From: Pseudaminobacter soli (ex Zhang et al. 2022)
GTDB taxonomy: Bacteria > Pseudomonadota > Alphaproteobacteria > Rhizobiales > Rhizobiaceae
Assembly: GCF_014595955.1 (NCBI RefSeq)
Contig: NZ_JABVCF010000002.1
Location: forward strand, 503,610-558,005
Direction: 5' to 3'
DNA length: 54,396 nt
Shown here: in pieces, positions 25,317-33,686 of the stretch
How the letters are laid out: the number at the start of each line of letters is the position of its first letter
Numbering within the stretch: the stretch's first letter is position 1
Notes under the pieces: model-generated
Told to the model about the DNA's origin: nothing
What the model saw: the letters and a program-made list of their open reading frames with translations, nothing else
Database searches by the model: none
Made by a program: the position numbers and the translations under genes

Positions 25317-25994
25317 ATGGCTCGAAGACCAATGATTGGACTTGCCTGCCTCGCCGACGCTGATCATGTGGCGGACTATCTCGAGCGGCGCGGATACGAC
25401 GTCGCCCGCGCCGACGAGGACTGGGAACTTCGCCCTCTGCTGACAAGTTCTCTCGACGTCATCGTGCTTGGCGAGAGGCTGCCAACTGTTGCTACCCAGG
25501 TGCTTTTGCGCCGGCTACAGGGGGAGAACGCCCCGAGCGTCGTGGTTCTGCGCCCCAGGACCGAACTGGTGGAGACCGTGCTCGCCCTCGAACTCGGCGC
25601 AGCCGACGTCGTGGATGCCCCGGTGAATACCCGCGAACTGGCGGCGCGGATCGCCGGCCTGCTCGCGCGGAAGGGCAAGGCGGCTCCGGAACTCGTCACA
25701 CTCGAGAATTCCACGATTGACCTCAGATCGGCTCTGGTGATGCACAAATCGGGCGAGGAGGAGCAGCTTTCGCCGGGGCAGGTGGCTCTGCTCAGACTTT
25801 TCCTCGCTCACCCGCGCAAGGTTCTGACGCGGGACAACATCATTGCGGCTGCACCGGCGGAGAGTACGGAAGCGTTCGACCGGTCGATCGACTCACGAAT
25901 CGTCAGGCTGCGACGAAAACTCGACACCGAGTCGATCGTGACCATCCGCGGTGCCGGCTACCGGTTCGATCCGCCGGAACGCCAGCACGACTGA
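25317..25994 (+). CDS. OmpR-like regulator with degenerate receiver domain
   Basis: A 225-residue protein with a receiver-like fold and a C-terminal winged helix (LSPGQVALLRLFLAHPRKVLTRDNI, RSIDSRIVRLRRKLD, TIRGAGYRFDPPE). In the receiver the phospho-acceptor Asp is replaced by Gly52 (LDVIVLGERLP). The usual Thr/Ser is Arg79 (VVVLRPR), and the usual Lys is Ala101 (VVDAPVN). It therefore cannot be phosphorylated in the normal way and is probably an atypical, constitutive or ligand-controlled regulator. It shares a 36-base divergent promoter region with the intact response regulator, suggesting mutual control. Confidence 0.87.
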   Translation: MARRPMIGLACLADADHVADYLERRGYDVARADEDWELRPLLTSSLDVIVLGERLPTVATQVLLRRLQGENAPSVVVLRPRTELVETVLALELGAADVVDAPVNTRELAARIAGLLARKGKAAPELVTLENSTIDLRSALVMHKSGEEEQLSPGQVALLRLFLAHPRKVLTRDNIIAAAPAESTEAFDRSIDSRIVRLRRKLDTESIVTIRGAGYRFDPPERQHD

Positions 25995-26002
25995 GCCGCG
26001 GC

Positions 26003-26170
26003 TTACAGCCGGACGCCAGCCTCGGACGACGAGGGTACGCTGGTCCCGATCGCCACGCTCTGCGGCTCGTCACGGTCGCGGATGAAGACCGTGGCCGCTC
26101 CGGCGAAGCACAGGAGGACCTGGGCATAGACCAGGACTCTCAAGATGCCTGCTGCGAAATCGGACTTCAT
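26003..26170 (-). CDS. 55-residue single-pass membrane protein
   Basis: A short frame beginning MKSDFAAGILRVLVYAQVLL, with a hydrophobic segment at about residues 9-29 (ILRVLVYAQVLLCFAGAATVF) followed by IRDRDEPQSVAIG and a polar tail ending GVRL. GGGGAT lies about six bases before the ATG. It starts with a basic residue, has one membrane span and a clean stop, all of which suggest a real small protein. I do not recognise a family. It ends against the 3' end of the degenerate regulator gene. Confidence 0.5.
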   Translation of the reverse strand: MKSDFAAGILRVLVYAQVLLCFAGAATVFIRDRDEPQSVAIGTSVPSSSEAGVRL

Positions 26171-26214
26171 GACTTATCCCCGTAACCTCATCCCACCAGC
26201 ACCGGCCGACTTGG

Positions 26215-26520
26215 TCAGCCGGCGTTCGCGCCGCGTCCCCGGACGCGATGGAGCATCGATGCTGCCCTAACGCGCCGGGGCGGAGAAGGTTCGATGCGGA
26301 AACGCCAGCCTCCCTTCCGTGGCCGGATGCGGCCGCTCGACAGGGTCCGGGGCAGAGCGAACAACATGGCCGCATGGGTTGCAAACTGCACATCCGCGGA
26401 TGCTGCGCGCCCGCTATCGGCCAGCAGTGCGACGGCCGCCAATGCCGTCGTCGCAATGAAGACCTTGGTGAGCCAGTTCATCATGCCCATGCTTTCGTTT
26501 TCATTTTCGCAAGGCGACAT
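26215..26520 (-). CDS. Small putative exported protein, unknown function
   Basis: A 101-residue frame with a Cys at residue 4 and a hydrophobic segment at about residues 15-36 (MNWLTKVFIATTALAAVALLADSGRAAS), resembling a signal peptide with an AxA-type site. The mature part is basic and Arg/Pro-rich. GGAGGAG sits just before the ATG at 26520. If translation starts at the later MNWLTK it would be a plain secreted protein. No family is recognised, and the tail has a composition that could also be random. Confidence 0.45.
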   Translation of the reverse strand: MSPCENENESMGMMNWLTKVFIATTALAAVALLADSGRAASADVQFATHAAMLFALPRTLSSGRIRPRKGGWRFRIEPSPPRRVRAASMLHRVRGRGANAG

Positions 26521-26824
26521 ATTCTCCTCCCGCGTATCCGAACGATGACGTTCGGCTTCCGCTTTGTTGCGTTGCTGTTTCCGGCCCGGAAAGCCCAGGA
26601 ATCCGGTGATCAACTACTTCCGATGTCAGGCAAATGCGCATACGGGTCGAACTGACATGCGACTGGTCGCGCCCGTATGTTTCGGCGAATTAATACAACA
26701 TCGGGCACAAACGGTCAAGAGAAGTTGGGAAAACGAAACATATCGATCCAATAACGAAATCGAGACGAAACATGCCTCTGCGATGTGGCACTCACCGCCA
26801 ATGAGCGACCGAATGGAGGGGGCA
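26521..26824. other. Intergenic stretch with no recognised gene
   Basis: Around 300 bases, noticeably richer in A and T from about 26690 to 26780. ACGAAACAT occurs twice here (near 26734 and 26764). I see no RNA gene or convincing ORF. It probably carries the promoter of the small exported protein that follows. Confidence 0.4.
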
Positions 26825-26983
26825 ATGAAAAGGGTACTTGCCGCCACGTTGATCGATATCGCGGTTGCCGCCGTGCTCACGGCGTCCTCGTTCCTGCAGG
26901 CCGTCTCTGTGCATGCATCCGGCGACGAACGGATATCTATCGTCGAGGCATGGGGCAGAAGCTCAGAAATGCACCGCGTTTAG
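26825..26983 (+). CDS. 52-residue putative secreted peptide
   Basis: Starts MKRVLAATLIDIAVAAVLTA and has a typical signal peptide: basic start, a hydrophobic core to about residue 25, and VHAS as a plausible cleavage site. A mature tail of about 20 polar residues follows (GDERISIVEAWGRSSEMHRV). GGAGGGGGCA immediately precedes the ATG, a strong ribosome site. It is unlike any family I know. Confidence 0.45.
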   Translation: MKRVLAATLIDIAVAAVLTASSFLQAVSVHASGDERISIVEAWGRSSEMHRV

Positions 26984-27112
26984 GTTGCATCGTAGCTATG
27001 CAACAACCGCATTGCCGGCATGCGCGAGTGGCTATTCAAATCGGTTTGAGACACCCCTATCTGAGCGGGGTAAGAAGAACATCGGCACTAGCAAGAACAA
27101 AGAGAGAGTACC

Positions 27113-27256
27113 ATGAACCTGCTGCGTAACTATCGGAATTGGCGCCGTTATCGCGAGACCGTGAACGAGCTGAGCCGCCTTTCCAACCGTGAGCTCGCCG
27201 ACCTCGGCATCAGCCGCGCCGACATCTACCTCGTGGCCGCCAAGGGCCGCCAGTAA
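27113..27256 (+). CDS. DUF1127 small protein
   Basis: A 47-residue highly basic protein: MNLLRNYRNWRRYRETVNELSRLSNRELADLGISRADI. The core RxxNRELxDLGISRxDI is the DUF1127 (YjiS-like) signature. In alphaproteobacteria these short Arg-rich proteins are stress-regulated and have been linked to RNA turnover and to carbon and phosphate metabolism. AGAGAGAGTACC precedes the ATG. A strong terminator follows at 27341. Confidence 0.9.
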   Translation: MNLLRNYRNWRRYRETVNELSRLSNRELADLGISRADIYLVAAKGRQ

Positions 27257-27340
27257 TCCGTTTCCCGCCGCGGCCTTCCTCCTCCCAGCTGCGGCGGCAC
27301 GGACCGGCATCCCCTCCTCCCGAAGCCGGTCCACCTATGA

Positions 27341-27371
27341 AGCCCGTCGGCTCAGCCGACGGGCTTTTTTT
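27341..27371 (+). terminator. Rho-independent terminator after the DUF1127 gene
   Basis: AGCCCGTCGG (27341-27350), loop CTCAG, CCGACGGGCT (27356-27365), then a T-run. It lies between the DUF1127 gene and the convergent BrnA-like gene. Confidence 0.9.
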
Positions 27372-27375
27372 CATT

Positions 27376-27660
27376 TCAGTCGTCGTTGGTCGCGTTGAGC
27401 TCTTCGGGCCTTTTCCCCGGGTCGTCCATGCCGGCCGCCTTCACCATCTCGCGCAATGCCGAGTTGATGCGCTCCTGCCAGCCGGGCCCTTCTGCCTGGA
27501 AGTGATCGAGTACGTCACGGTCCAGCTTGAGGGTCACAGTCTCCCGCGCGGCCGCCAAGATTGGCTCTCGCCTGGCTTCGGCCGCCGGCTTCGGCGCTGG
27601 CCTGAACACGGCCTCGGCCGCGGCAAAGGGGTCGCCGGGGCGTCGGGTCGAACTTGCCAT
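27376..27660 (-). CDS. BrnA-type antitoxin, without a toxin gene beside it
   Basis: A 94-residue protein. The C-terminal half VTLKLDRDVLDHFQAEGPGWQERINSALREMVKAAGM matches the BrnA antitoxin ribbon-helix-helix fold. The N-terminal half is a Pro/Ala-rich linker. BrnA normally follows the RelE-fold toxin gene brnT, but only about 100 bases separate this gene from epmA and no toxin ORF fits there. AAGGAG lies six bases before the ATG. A small hairpin, GCCAGC-AAAC-GCTGGC on the coding strand, occupies 27678-27693 upstream. It may be a solitary DNA-binding protein. Confidence 0.8.
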   Translation of the reverse strand: MASSTRRPGDPFAAAEAVFRPAPKPAAEARREPILAAARETVTLKLDRDVLDHFQAEGPGWQERINSALREMVKAAGMDDPGKRPEELNATNDD

Positions 27661-27763
27661 CACATGCTCCTTTGTTCGCCAGCGTTTGCTGGCTCGGCGG
27701 TAGATCCGTCACCATTAGAAGTAGTTCTGCGCCCCAAAGTTGCCGAGATGTCGGCGGGGGTGA

Positions 27764-28810
27764 TCACCCTTCCGCGACAGGGGTCCAGATCACGTCCTCG
27801 ATCTTGGACGCCCCGCTGGCCAGCATGACCAGCCGGTCGAAGCCGAGCGCAATGCCGCTCGCCTCCGGCATCAGGGAGAGGGCGTTCAGGAAGTCTTCGT
27901 CGATCGGGTAGCGCTCGCCGTAGATCCTTTCCTTCTCCTCCATCTCGGCGGCGAAGCGGCGGCGCTGCTCGGCGACATCCGTCAGTTCGCCGAAGGCGTT
28001 TGCGAGCTCAACCCCGCAGCAATAAAGCTCGAAACGTTCGGAAACGCGCGAATCACGCGGGCTCGGCCGGGCGAGAGCCGCCATCGAAATGGGGTATTCG
28101 CACAGGATCGTCGATCGTCCATGCCCAAGCTCCGGCTCGACCTTCTCCACGATCACCTTGCTAAAGATGTCGGCCCAACTGTCGTCCGGCGCGGTGACGA
28201 TGCCCGCGGAAACGGCGGCGGCGTTCAGCTGCTCGCGATCGGTGCTGCCATCGCGCCCGACGCTGGCCAGAAGGTCGATGCCGGCGTACCGCTCGAATGC
28301 CTCGGCCACAGTGAGGCGTTCAGGCTCGGCGAGAGGATCGGCGGTCCGGCCACGGAACGAGAACTGGCGACAATCCGCCGTCTTGGCGGCCAGGGACAGC
28401 AGTGCGGCACAGTCGGCCATCAGGCTCTCATATGTCTCCCCGACGCGGTACCACTCGACCATCCTGAACTCGGGGTGGTGCAGCGGACCGCGTTCGCGGT
28501 TGCGCCAGACGGGCCCGAAGCTGAAGATCCGCTTCTCGCCGGCCGCCAGCAGCTTCTTGCAGGCGAATTCGGGGGAGGTGTGGAGATAGCGCGGCCAGTG
28601 CGAGCCGTCGGAGCCGATCTCCTGCGTCGCAAAGGCGGAGATGTGCGTCTCGTTGCCCGGCGAGACCTGCAGGCTGGCGGTCTCGACTTCGATGAAGTCG
28701 CGCTCGGCGAACCAGGCGCGGATGGCGGCGCTGATCCTGCTGCGCGCAATGAGCCGCGGGCGGCGGTCGGCATGGACGTGAGGAGTCCACCAGGGGGAGG
28801 CTTCGGTCAT
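27764..28810 (-). CDS. epmA: EF-P beta-lysyltransferase (EpmA/GenX/PoxA)
   Basis: A 348-residue class II lysyl-tRNA-synthetase-like protein without the anticodon-binding domain. Motif 2 is FGPVWRNRERGPLHHPEFRMVEWYR and motif 3 is ASGIALGFDRLVMLASG. The length is that of EpmA. It attaches (R)-beta-lysine to a conserved Lys of elongation factor P, which helps the ribosome through polyproline stretches. Its target efp lies just across a divergent intergenic region of 111 bases. The aminomutase partner epmB is not in the window. Confidence 0.94.
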   Translation of the reverse strand: MTEASPWWTPHVHADRRPRLIARSRISAAIRAWFAERDFIEVETASLQVSPGNETHISAFATQEIGSDGSHWPRYLHTSPEFACKKLLAAGEKRIFSFGPVWRNRERGPLHHPEFRMVEWYRVGETYESLMADCAALLSLAAKTADCRQFSFRGRTADPLAEPERLTVAEAFERYAGIDLLASVGRDGSTDREQLNAAAVSAGIVTAPDDSWADIFSKVIVEKVEPELGHGRSTILCEYPISMAALARPSPRDSRVSERFELYCCGVELANAFGELTDVAEQRRRFAAEMEEKERIYGERYPIDEDFLNALSLMPEASGIALGFDRLVMLASGASKIEDVIWTPVAEG

Positions 28811-28921
28811 GACTGATCTGCTGATGTTCGAAAGATGGTGGCAACAAAGGCCGGAATGCTGTAGGGGCCCCAGCGAGGCTCTTCAGCCGAATGCCACAAC
28901 TTACATCGCAGGATTGACCCC

Positions 28922-29488
28922 GTGAAGGTGATCGCCAGCTCTCTCCGCAAGGGAAATGTCGTCGATAAGGACGGAAAGCTCTACGTCATTCTGTTCGCGG
29001 AAAACATACACCCCGGCAAGGGTACGCCGGTGACGCAGCTCGACATGCGTCGCATCTCCGACGGCGTGAAGGTGTCCGAGCGCTACCGCACCACTGAGCA
29101 GGTCGAGAGGGCGCATGTCGAGGAGCGCGAGCACACCTTCCTCTACAGCGACGGCGAGGGCTTCCACTTCATGAACCCGGAGAGCTTCGAGCAGGTGGCG
29201 GTCTCGGACAGCGTCATCGGCGACCAGGCGCCCTACCTGCAGGAAGGCATGGCAGTGCAACTCGCCCTGCACGAAGGCAGCGCGATCTCGATCGTCCTGC
29301 CGCAGCGGGCGGTCTTCGAGGTGGTCGAGACCGAGCCGGTCACCAAGGGCCAGACGGCGTCCTCGTCCTACAAGCCGGCCACCCTGTCCAACGGCGTCCG
29401 TACCGCCGTGCCGCCGCACATCACCACCGGCACCCGCATCGTGGTGATGACGGCCGACGGCTCCTACGTCGAGCGCGCGAAGGATTGA
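28922..29488 (+). CDS. efp: Elongation factor P
   Basis: A 188-residue protein of three beta-barrel domains. The N-terminal KOW-like domain has [12 protein letters not shown], whose Lys is the modification site for Epm[41 protein letters not shown] is the C-terminal OB domain signature. EF-P stimulates peptide bond formation at proline stretches. The start is GTG (GTGAAGGTGATC). The neighbour epmA supports beta-lysylation. Confidence 0.96.
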   Translation: MKVIASSLRKGNVVDKDGKLYVILFAENIHPGKGTPVTQLDMRRISDGVKVSERYRTTEQVERAHVEEREHTFLYSDGEGFHFMNPESFEQVAVSDSVIGDQAPYLQEGMAVQLALHEGSAISIVLPQRAVFEVVETEPVTKGQTASSSYKPATLSNGVRTAVPPHITTGTRIVVMTADGSYVERAKD

Positions 29489-29763
29489 GGCGAACTAGGG
29501 CGGCGTGGTTACCGGGTCCCGGCGCCTTGAAACGCGTCGCTGGAAGCCGTCTAACAGAGCGGGCCGCGCGCCTTTTGTTGCCGAACCCTCTATGCGTTGC
29601 CCGCGTCGGCACTTCCGACGCGGGGCAATCCCCCTCTTATCGGCCATTCGGATCGCCTGTCGTTTTCATCGCGGGATTCCAGTGATAAGCGCGGTTTCCT
29701 CATTGACAGGCGGCGGCGTTTCCAGTCGGCTGCTGCAAAAACCAGACGAGAGAGGGGCAATTT

Positions 29764-30858
29764 ATGCGTGACGTGACAAGGCGCGAGTTCCTGCGCTATT
29801 CCGGCGCGGGCGGTGTCGCGCTTGGCGTTGGCGGCCTGCCCGGCCTCGCCGCTGCCGAGGAAAAGCTGAAGATCGGCGTCGTCTACGTCTCGCCCATTGC
29901 GGAGATTGGTTGGACCAAGCAGCACAGCCTCGGCGTCGAGGCCATCAAGGCCGAACTGGGCGATAAGGTCGAGATCACGGTTCTCGACAATATCTTCATG
30001 CCGCAGGATGCCGAGCGCGTTTTTCGTGAGCTCGCCGCCTCAGGCAACAAGCTGATCTTCGGCACCAGCTTCTCGCACGGCACGCCGATGCAGAAGGTCG
30101 CGCCCCGCTTCCCCGAGACGGCGTTCGAGCACTGCTCGGGAATCGTGCACCTAGCCAATCTGGGCACTTTCGAGGCGAAGTATTATGAGGGCACTTTCGT
30201 CGCCGGCGCTGCCGCCGGTCACATGACCAAGACCGGCAAGATCGGCTTCATCGGCGGCTTCCCGATCCCGGACATCGTCGGCCCGGCCAATGCGCTGCTG
30301 CTCGGCGCTCAGAGCGTGAAGCCGGAGATCACCTGCAACGCGATCTTCCTCAATTCGTGGTTCGATCCGGGCAAGGAGAAGGAAGCCGCAAACACGCTGG
30401 TCAGCCAGGGCTGCGATGTCATCTGCTCGATGACGGATACTCCTACCGGCGTCCAGGTCGCCGGCGAGAAGGGCGCCTGGTCGATCGGCTACGCCAGCGA
30501 CATGTCGAAGTTCGGCTCGGGCAAGCACCTGACCGCCTTTATGCTCGACTGGTCGCGCGACTATGTCGGCGCGGCGAAGGCCGTCGCGGCGGGGACCTGG
30601 AAGCCGGAGGTGCGCTGGGACGGACTGGCCGCAGGGGTGGTCAAGATGGCGCCCTACAACGAAGCGATCCCGGCGGATGTCCGCGAGAAGCTGAAGCAGC
30701 TTGAGACCGACATCGGCTCCGGCAAGGTCCACCCCTATACCGGCGAGCTCAAGGATCAGGACGGCAACGTCAAGGTCGCGGCGGGTTCTGTGCTTTCGGA
30801 TCCCGACATCCGCGGCATGAACTGGTTCGTCCAGGGCATGATCGGCAACCTGGGGTAA
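29764..30858 (+). CDS. BMP-family substrate-binding protein with Tat signal
   Basis: A 364-residue periplasmic protein of the PnrA/BMP (purine nucleoside-binding) family. The leader MRDVTRREFLRYSGAGGVALGVGG has a twin-arginine motif RREFLR, so it is probably exported folded and anchored or cleaved after AAA. The mature part has VVYVSPIAEIGWTKQHSLG, IFGTSFSHGTPM and GFIGGFPIPDIVGPANALLLGA. It heads the importer operon that continues with an ATPase and two permeases, after a repeat-filled gap of about 240 bases. Confidence 0.92.
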   Translation: MRDVTRREFLRYSGAGGVALGVGGLPGLAAAEEKLKIGVVYVSPIAEIGWTKQHSLGVEAIKAELGDKVEITVLDNIFMPQDAERVFRELAASGNKLIFGTSFSHGTPMQKVAPRFPETAFEHCSGIVHLANLGTFEAKYYEGTFVAGAAAGHMTKTGKIGFIGGFPIPDIVGPANALLLGAQSVKPEITCNAIFLNSWFDPGKEKEAANTLVSQGCDVICSMTDTPTGVQVAGEKGAWSIGYASDMSKFGSGKHLTAFMLDWSRDYVGAAKAVAAGTWKPEVRWDGLAAGVVKMAPYNEAIPADVREKLKQLETDIGSGKVHPYTGELKDQDGNVKVAAGSVLSDPDIRGMNWFVQGMIGNLG

Positions 30859-30876
30859 GCATGGCCGCAGTGTTCT

Positions 30877-31041
30877 CTCCCCCCTTGAGGGGGAGATGGC
30901 CGCGAAGCGGTCAGAGGGGGTCGGAAGAGGCCGCGCGCAACCGTGGCAACGAATGTCCAGCACGGCCGCAGCGACCCCACCCCGCCTCGCGCCCCTCGCT
31001 TCGCTCGGCTCGCTCGTCGACCCTCCCCTCAAGGGGGAGGG
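30877..31041. repeat. Palindromic repeat element inside the importer operon
   Basis: Two G/C hairpins frame this element: CTCCCCCCTTGAGGGGGAG (30877-30895) and CCCTCCCCTCAAGGGGGAGGG (31021-31041). GGGGGAGATGGCCGCGAAGC, extended to AGAGGGGG, overlaps the first. The core is shared with the 8991-9145 element, where the middle reads GCAGGCCAG instead of CGAAGCGGTC. It lies between the binding-protein gene and the ATPase gene, where it could hold mRNA levels of the first gene high. Confidence 0.82.
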
Positions 31042-31099
31042 GTTCGCTGGCCGCGGCGCCCCGCTCGTCCGTGGTCAAGAGGAAGCCAGAACCCAGCCG

Positions 31100-32635
31100 A
31101 TGACCCCCCGCCTCGAACTGCGCAACATCTCGAAGCGTTATCCTGGCGTCCTCGCCAACGACGATATCTCGCTGGCAATCATGCCCGGCGAGATCCACGC
31201 CGTGCTGGGGGAGAATGGAGCCGGCAAATCCACCCTGATGAAGATCATCTACGGCGCGGCGCAGGCTGATTCCGGCGAGATCTACTGCGACGGCAAGCTG
31301 ATCCAGGATCACAATCCGGCGGTGTCTCGCGCGCTGGGCGTCGAGATGGTCTACCAGCATTTCGCGCTGTTCGAATCCGTCACCGTTGCCGAAAACATCG
31401 CGCTCTGCTTGCGCGGGCCGTTCGACCGCAGGGCGCTGTCCTCCCGCATTGTCGAGCTCTCGCAGCGCTACGGCATGCCGATCGACCCGGCGCGAAAGGT
31501 GCACGAGCTTTCGGTCGGCGAGCGCCAGCGGGTCGAGATCGTGCGCTGCCTCCTGCAGAACCCAAAACTTCTCATCCTCGACGAGCCGACATCGGTCCTC
31601 ACGCCGCAGGCCGTGTCAAAACTCTTCGAGACCTTGCGCCAGCTTGCCGCCGAAGGCTGCAGCATTCTCTACATCAGCCACAAGCTGGACGAGGTGCAGC
31701 AGCTTTGCGACTCGGCGACCGTGCTGCGCAACGGCCGGGTGACCGGCACGGCCAAGCCGAAGGAGACGACCTCGCTCGAACTCGCCCGCATGATGGTCGG
31801 CTCCAACCTGCCGCACATGAACGTGACGCCCTCGAATCTGAGCGACGGGCCGGTGCTTGAAGTGCGCGACTTGTCGGCCGAATCCCGCAGCCACCACGGC
31901 GTGAACCTGCGCGACGTTTCGTTCGAAGTTTTTGGCGGCGAGATCGTCGGCATCGCCGGGGTTTCCGGCAATGGCCAGGCGGAACTGATATCGCTGCTCA
32001 GCGGCGAGCGCACCCACAAAAGGGTGGAAGCAATTCGCATCGGGGGCAAGGATGCAGGGCGTCTCCACGCCAACGCGCGGCGAAGGCTCGGCATGACCTT
32101 CGTGCCGGAAGAGCGGCTCGGCCGTGGCGCTGTTCCCTCGCACACGCTTTGGGAGAACGCGCTGCTCACTGGCAATCGCGCTGGCCTGGTCCGCAGCGGT
32201 TTTGTCGACCGGGGCAGGGCAGTGGCCTTCGCCAAGAACATCATCGAGCGCTTCGGCGTTAAGGCGAACGGGCCGGAAGCCGCCGCCCAGAGCCTCTCCG
32301 GCGGCAATCTGCAGAAATACATCGTCGGCCGGGAGATCGTGCTCGCTCCAAAACTCCTGCTGGTTTCGCAGCCGACATGGGGTGTCGACGTTGGAGCGGC
32401 AGCCTTCATCCGCCAGACCTTGGTCGATCTCAGCCGCGCCGGCGCTGCGGTGCTGGTGGTCTCGGAGGAACTCGACGAGTTGTTCGAGATCTGCGACCGG
32501 CTGCTGGTCATCTGCCAGGGGCGCGTTTCGCCTCCGCTGATGCGGGCCGAGACCAACCGCGAGGAAGTGGGGCTGCTGATGACCAGATTGGGCACCGCGA
32601 CATCGGAGAAGAGCGGTCTTGCGCTACAGGATTGA
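31100..32635 (+). CDS. ABC transporter ATPase with two nucleotide-binding domains
   Basis: A 511-residue tandem ATPase of the sugar/nucleoside importer type. Domain 1 has VLGENGAGKSTLMKIIYG, LSVGERQRVEIVRCLL and LLILDEPTSVL. Domain 2 has a weakened Walker A (GVSGNGQAELISLLSG), the signature SLSGGNLQKYIVGREI, and SQPTWGVDVGA in place of the DEP Walker B Asp-Glu, as is usual for the second domain of this group. The start is the ATG at 31100; the longer frame upstream is repeat sequence. It overlaps the next gene by 17 bases. Confidence 0.92.
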   Translation: MTPRLELRNISKRYPGVLANDDISLAIMPGEIHAVLGENGAGKSTLMKIIYGAAQADSGEIYCDGKLIQDHNPAVSRALGVEMVYQHFALFESVTVAENIALCLRGPFDRRALSSRIVELSQRYGMPIDPARKVHELSVGERQRVEIVRCLLQNPKLLILDEPTSVLTPQAVSKLFETLRQLAAEGCSILYISHKLDEVQQLCDSATVLRNGRVTGTAKPKETTSLELARMMVGSNLPHMNVTPSNLSDGPVLEVRDLSAESRSHHGVNLRDVSFEVFGGEIVGIAGVSGNGQAELISLLSGERTHKRVEAIRIGGKDAGRLHANARRRLGMTFVPEERLGRGAVPSHTLWENALLTGNRAGLVRSGFVDRGRAVAFAKNIIERFGVKANGPEAAAQSLSGGNLQKYIVGREIVLAPKLLLVSQPTWGVDVGAAAFIRQTLVDLSRAGAAVLVVSEELDELFEICDRLLVICQGRVSPPLMRAETNREEVGLLMTRLGTATSEKSGLALQD

Positions 32636-33686
32636 ACGGCGGCCCGAACCGTCTGCGCTCATGCGGGTCGCAGCCCCGGCAATCGCGACGCTCCTCACCA
32701 TCATCGTGGGTTCCGTGTTCTTCGCGGTCCTCGGCTATGACCCGCTCGCGACGCTCAACGCCTTCTTCGTGGAGCCGGTGAGTTCGCTGAACGGCCTTTC
32801 CGAACTGCTGTTGAAGGCCTCGCCGCTAATCTTGATCGCCTGCGGTCTCGCGGTCGGCTTTCGCGCCAACGTCTGGAACATTGGCGCCGAAGGACAGCTC
32901 ATCATTGGCGCCATCGCGGCATGCGGCGTCGGCCTGTTCTATCCCGATCCTGAGAGTTTTCTGCTCCTGCCGCTGATGCTTATAGCCGGTGCCGTGGCCG
33001 GCATGGCCTGGGCGGCGATTCCCGCCTTCCTGCGGGCGCGCATGAACACCAACGAGATCCTCGTCACGCTCATGCTGACCTATATCGCCACGCTGCTCTT
33101 GTCGTGGCTGGTTCACGGGCCGTGGCGCGATCCGGCCGGCTTCAACTATCCGCAGACGGCGCTGCTGCCCGGCGCCGCCATGTTCGAGCCCTTCGACTAC
33201 TCCTACCGGCTCAACTCCTCGATCTTCATCACGGTCATCGCAGTGGTCGCGATGTGGCTGTTCGCCGACCGCAGCTTTCTCGGTTACAAACTGTCGGTGA
33301 GCGGAGCCGCGCCGCTTGCCGCCCGCTATGCCGGCTTCCGCGAGTCCTCGGCCGTGTGGACGGGCCTGCTCGCCGGCGGCGCGGCAGCGGGACTCGCCGG
33401 GATGGCCGAGCTTTCGGGACCGCTGGGGCAGCTCTCGCCGCAGATCTCGCCCGGCTACGGTTTCGCAGCGATCATCGTCGCCTTCGTCGGGAGATTGAAC
33501 GCCTTCGGCATCGTGCTCGGCGGCCTGCTTCTGTCATTGCTGTTCTTGGGCGGAGAGGCGGTGCAGATGAGCCTCGGCCTGCCTTCGGCGCTGACGCGCA
33601 TTTTTCAAGGAATCCTGCTTTTTTTCCTGCTCGCCGCCGACTTCTTCATCTTCTACCGCCTGCGGCGGCTTGCGGAGCACGCCTGA
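32619..33686 (+). CDS. Nucleoside-type ABC permease, first subunit
   Basis: A 355-residue BPD_transp_2 permease with about nine hydrophobic segments. FRANVWNIGAEGQLIIGAI is the family signature of the YufP/NupP-type subunit. It starts at TTG within the end of the ATPase gene, preceded by GAGAAGAG. An ATG at 32661 is the alternative. Its stop overlaps the ATG of the next permease (TGATG). Confidence 0.92.
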   Translation: MRYRIERRPEPSALMRVAAPAIATLLTIIVGSVFFAVLGYDPLATLNAFFVEPVSSLNGLSELLLKASPLILIACGLAVGFRANVWNIGAEGQLIIGAIAACGVGLFYPDPESFLLLPLMLIAGAVAGMAWAAIPAFLRARMNTNEILVTLMLTYIATLLLSWLVHGPWRDPAGFNYPQTALLPGAAMFEPFDYSYRLNSSIFITVIAVVAMWLFADRSFLGYKLSVSGAAPLAARYAGFRESSAVWTGLLAGGAAAGLAGMAELSGPLGQLSPQISPGYGFAAIIVAFVGRLNAFGIVLGGLLLSLLFLGGEAVQMSLGLPSALTRIFQGILLFFLLAADFFIFYRLRRLAEHA

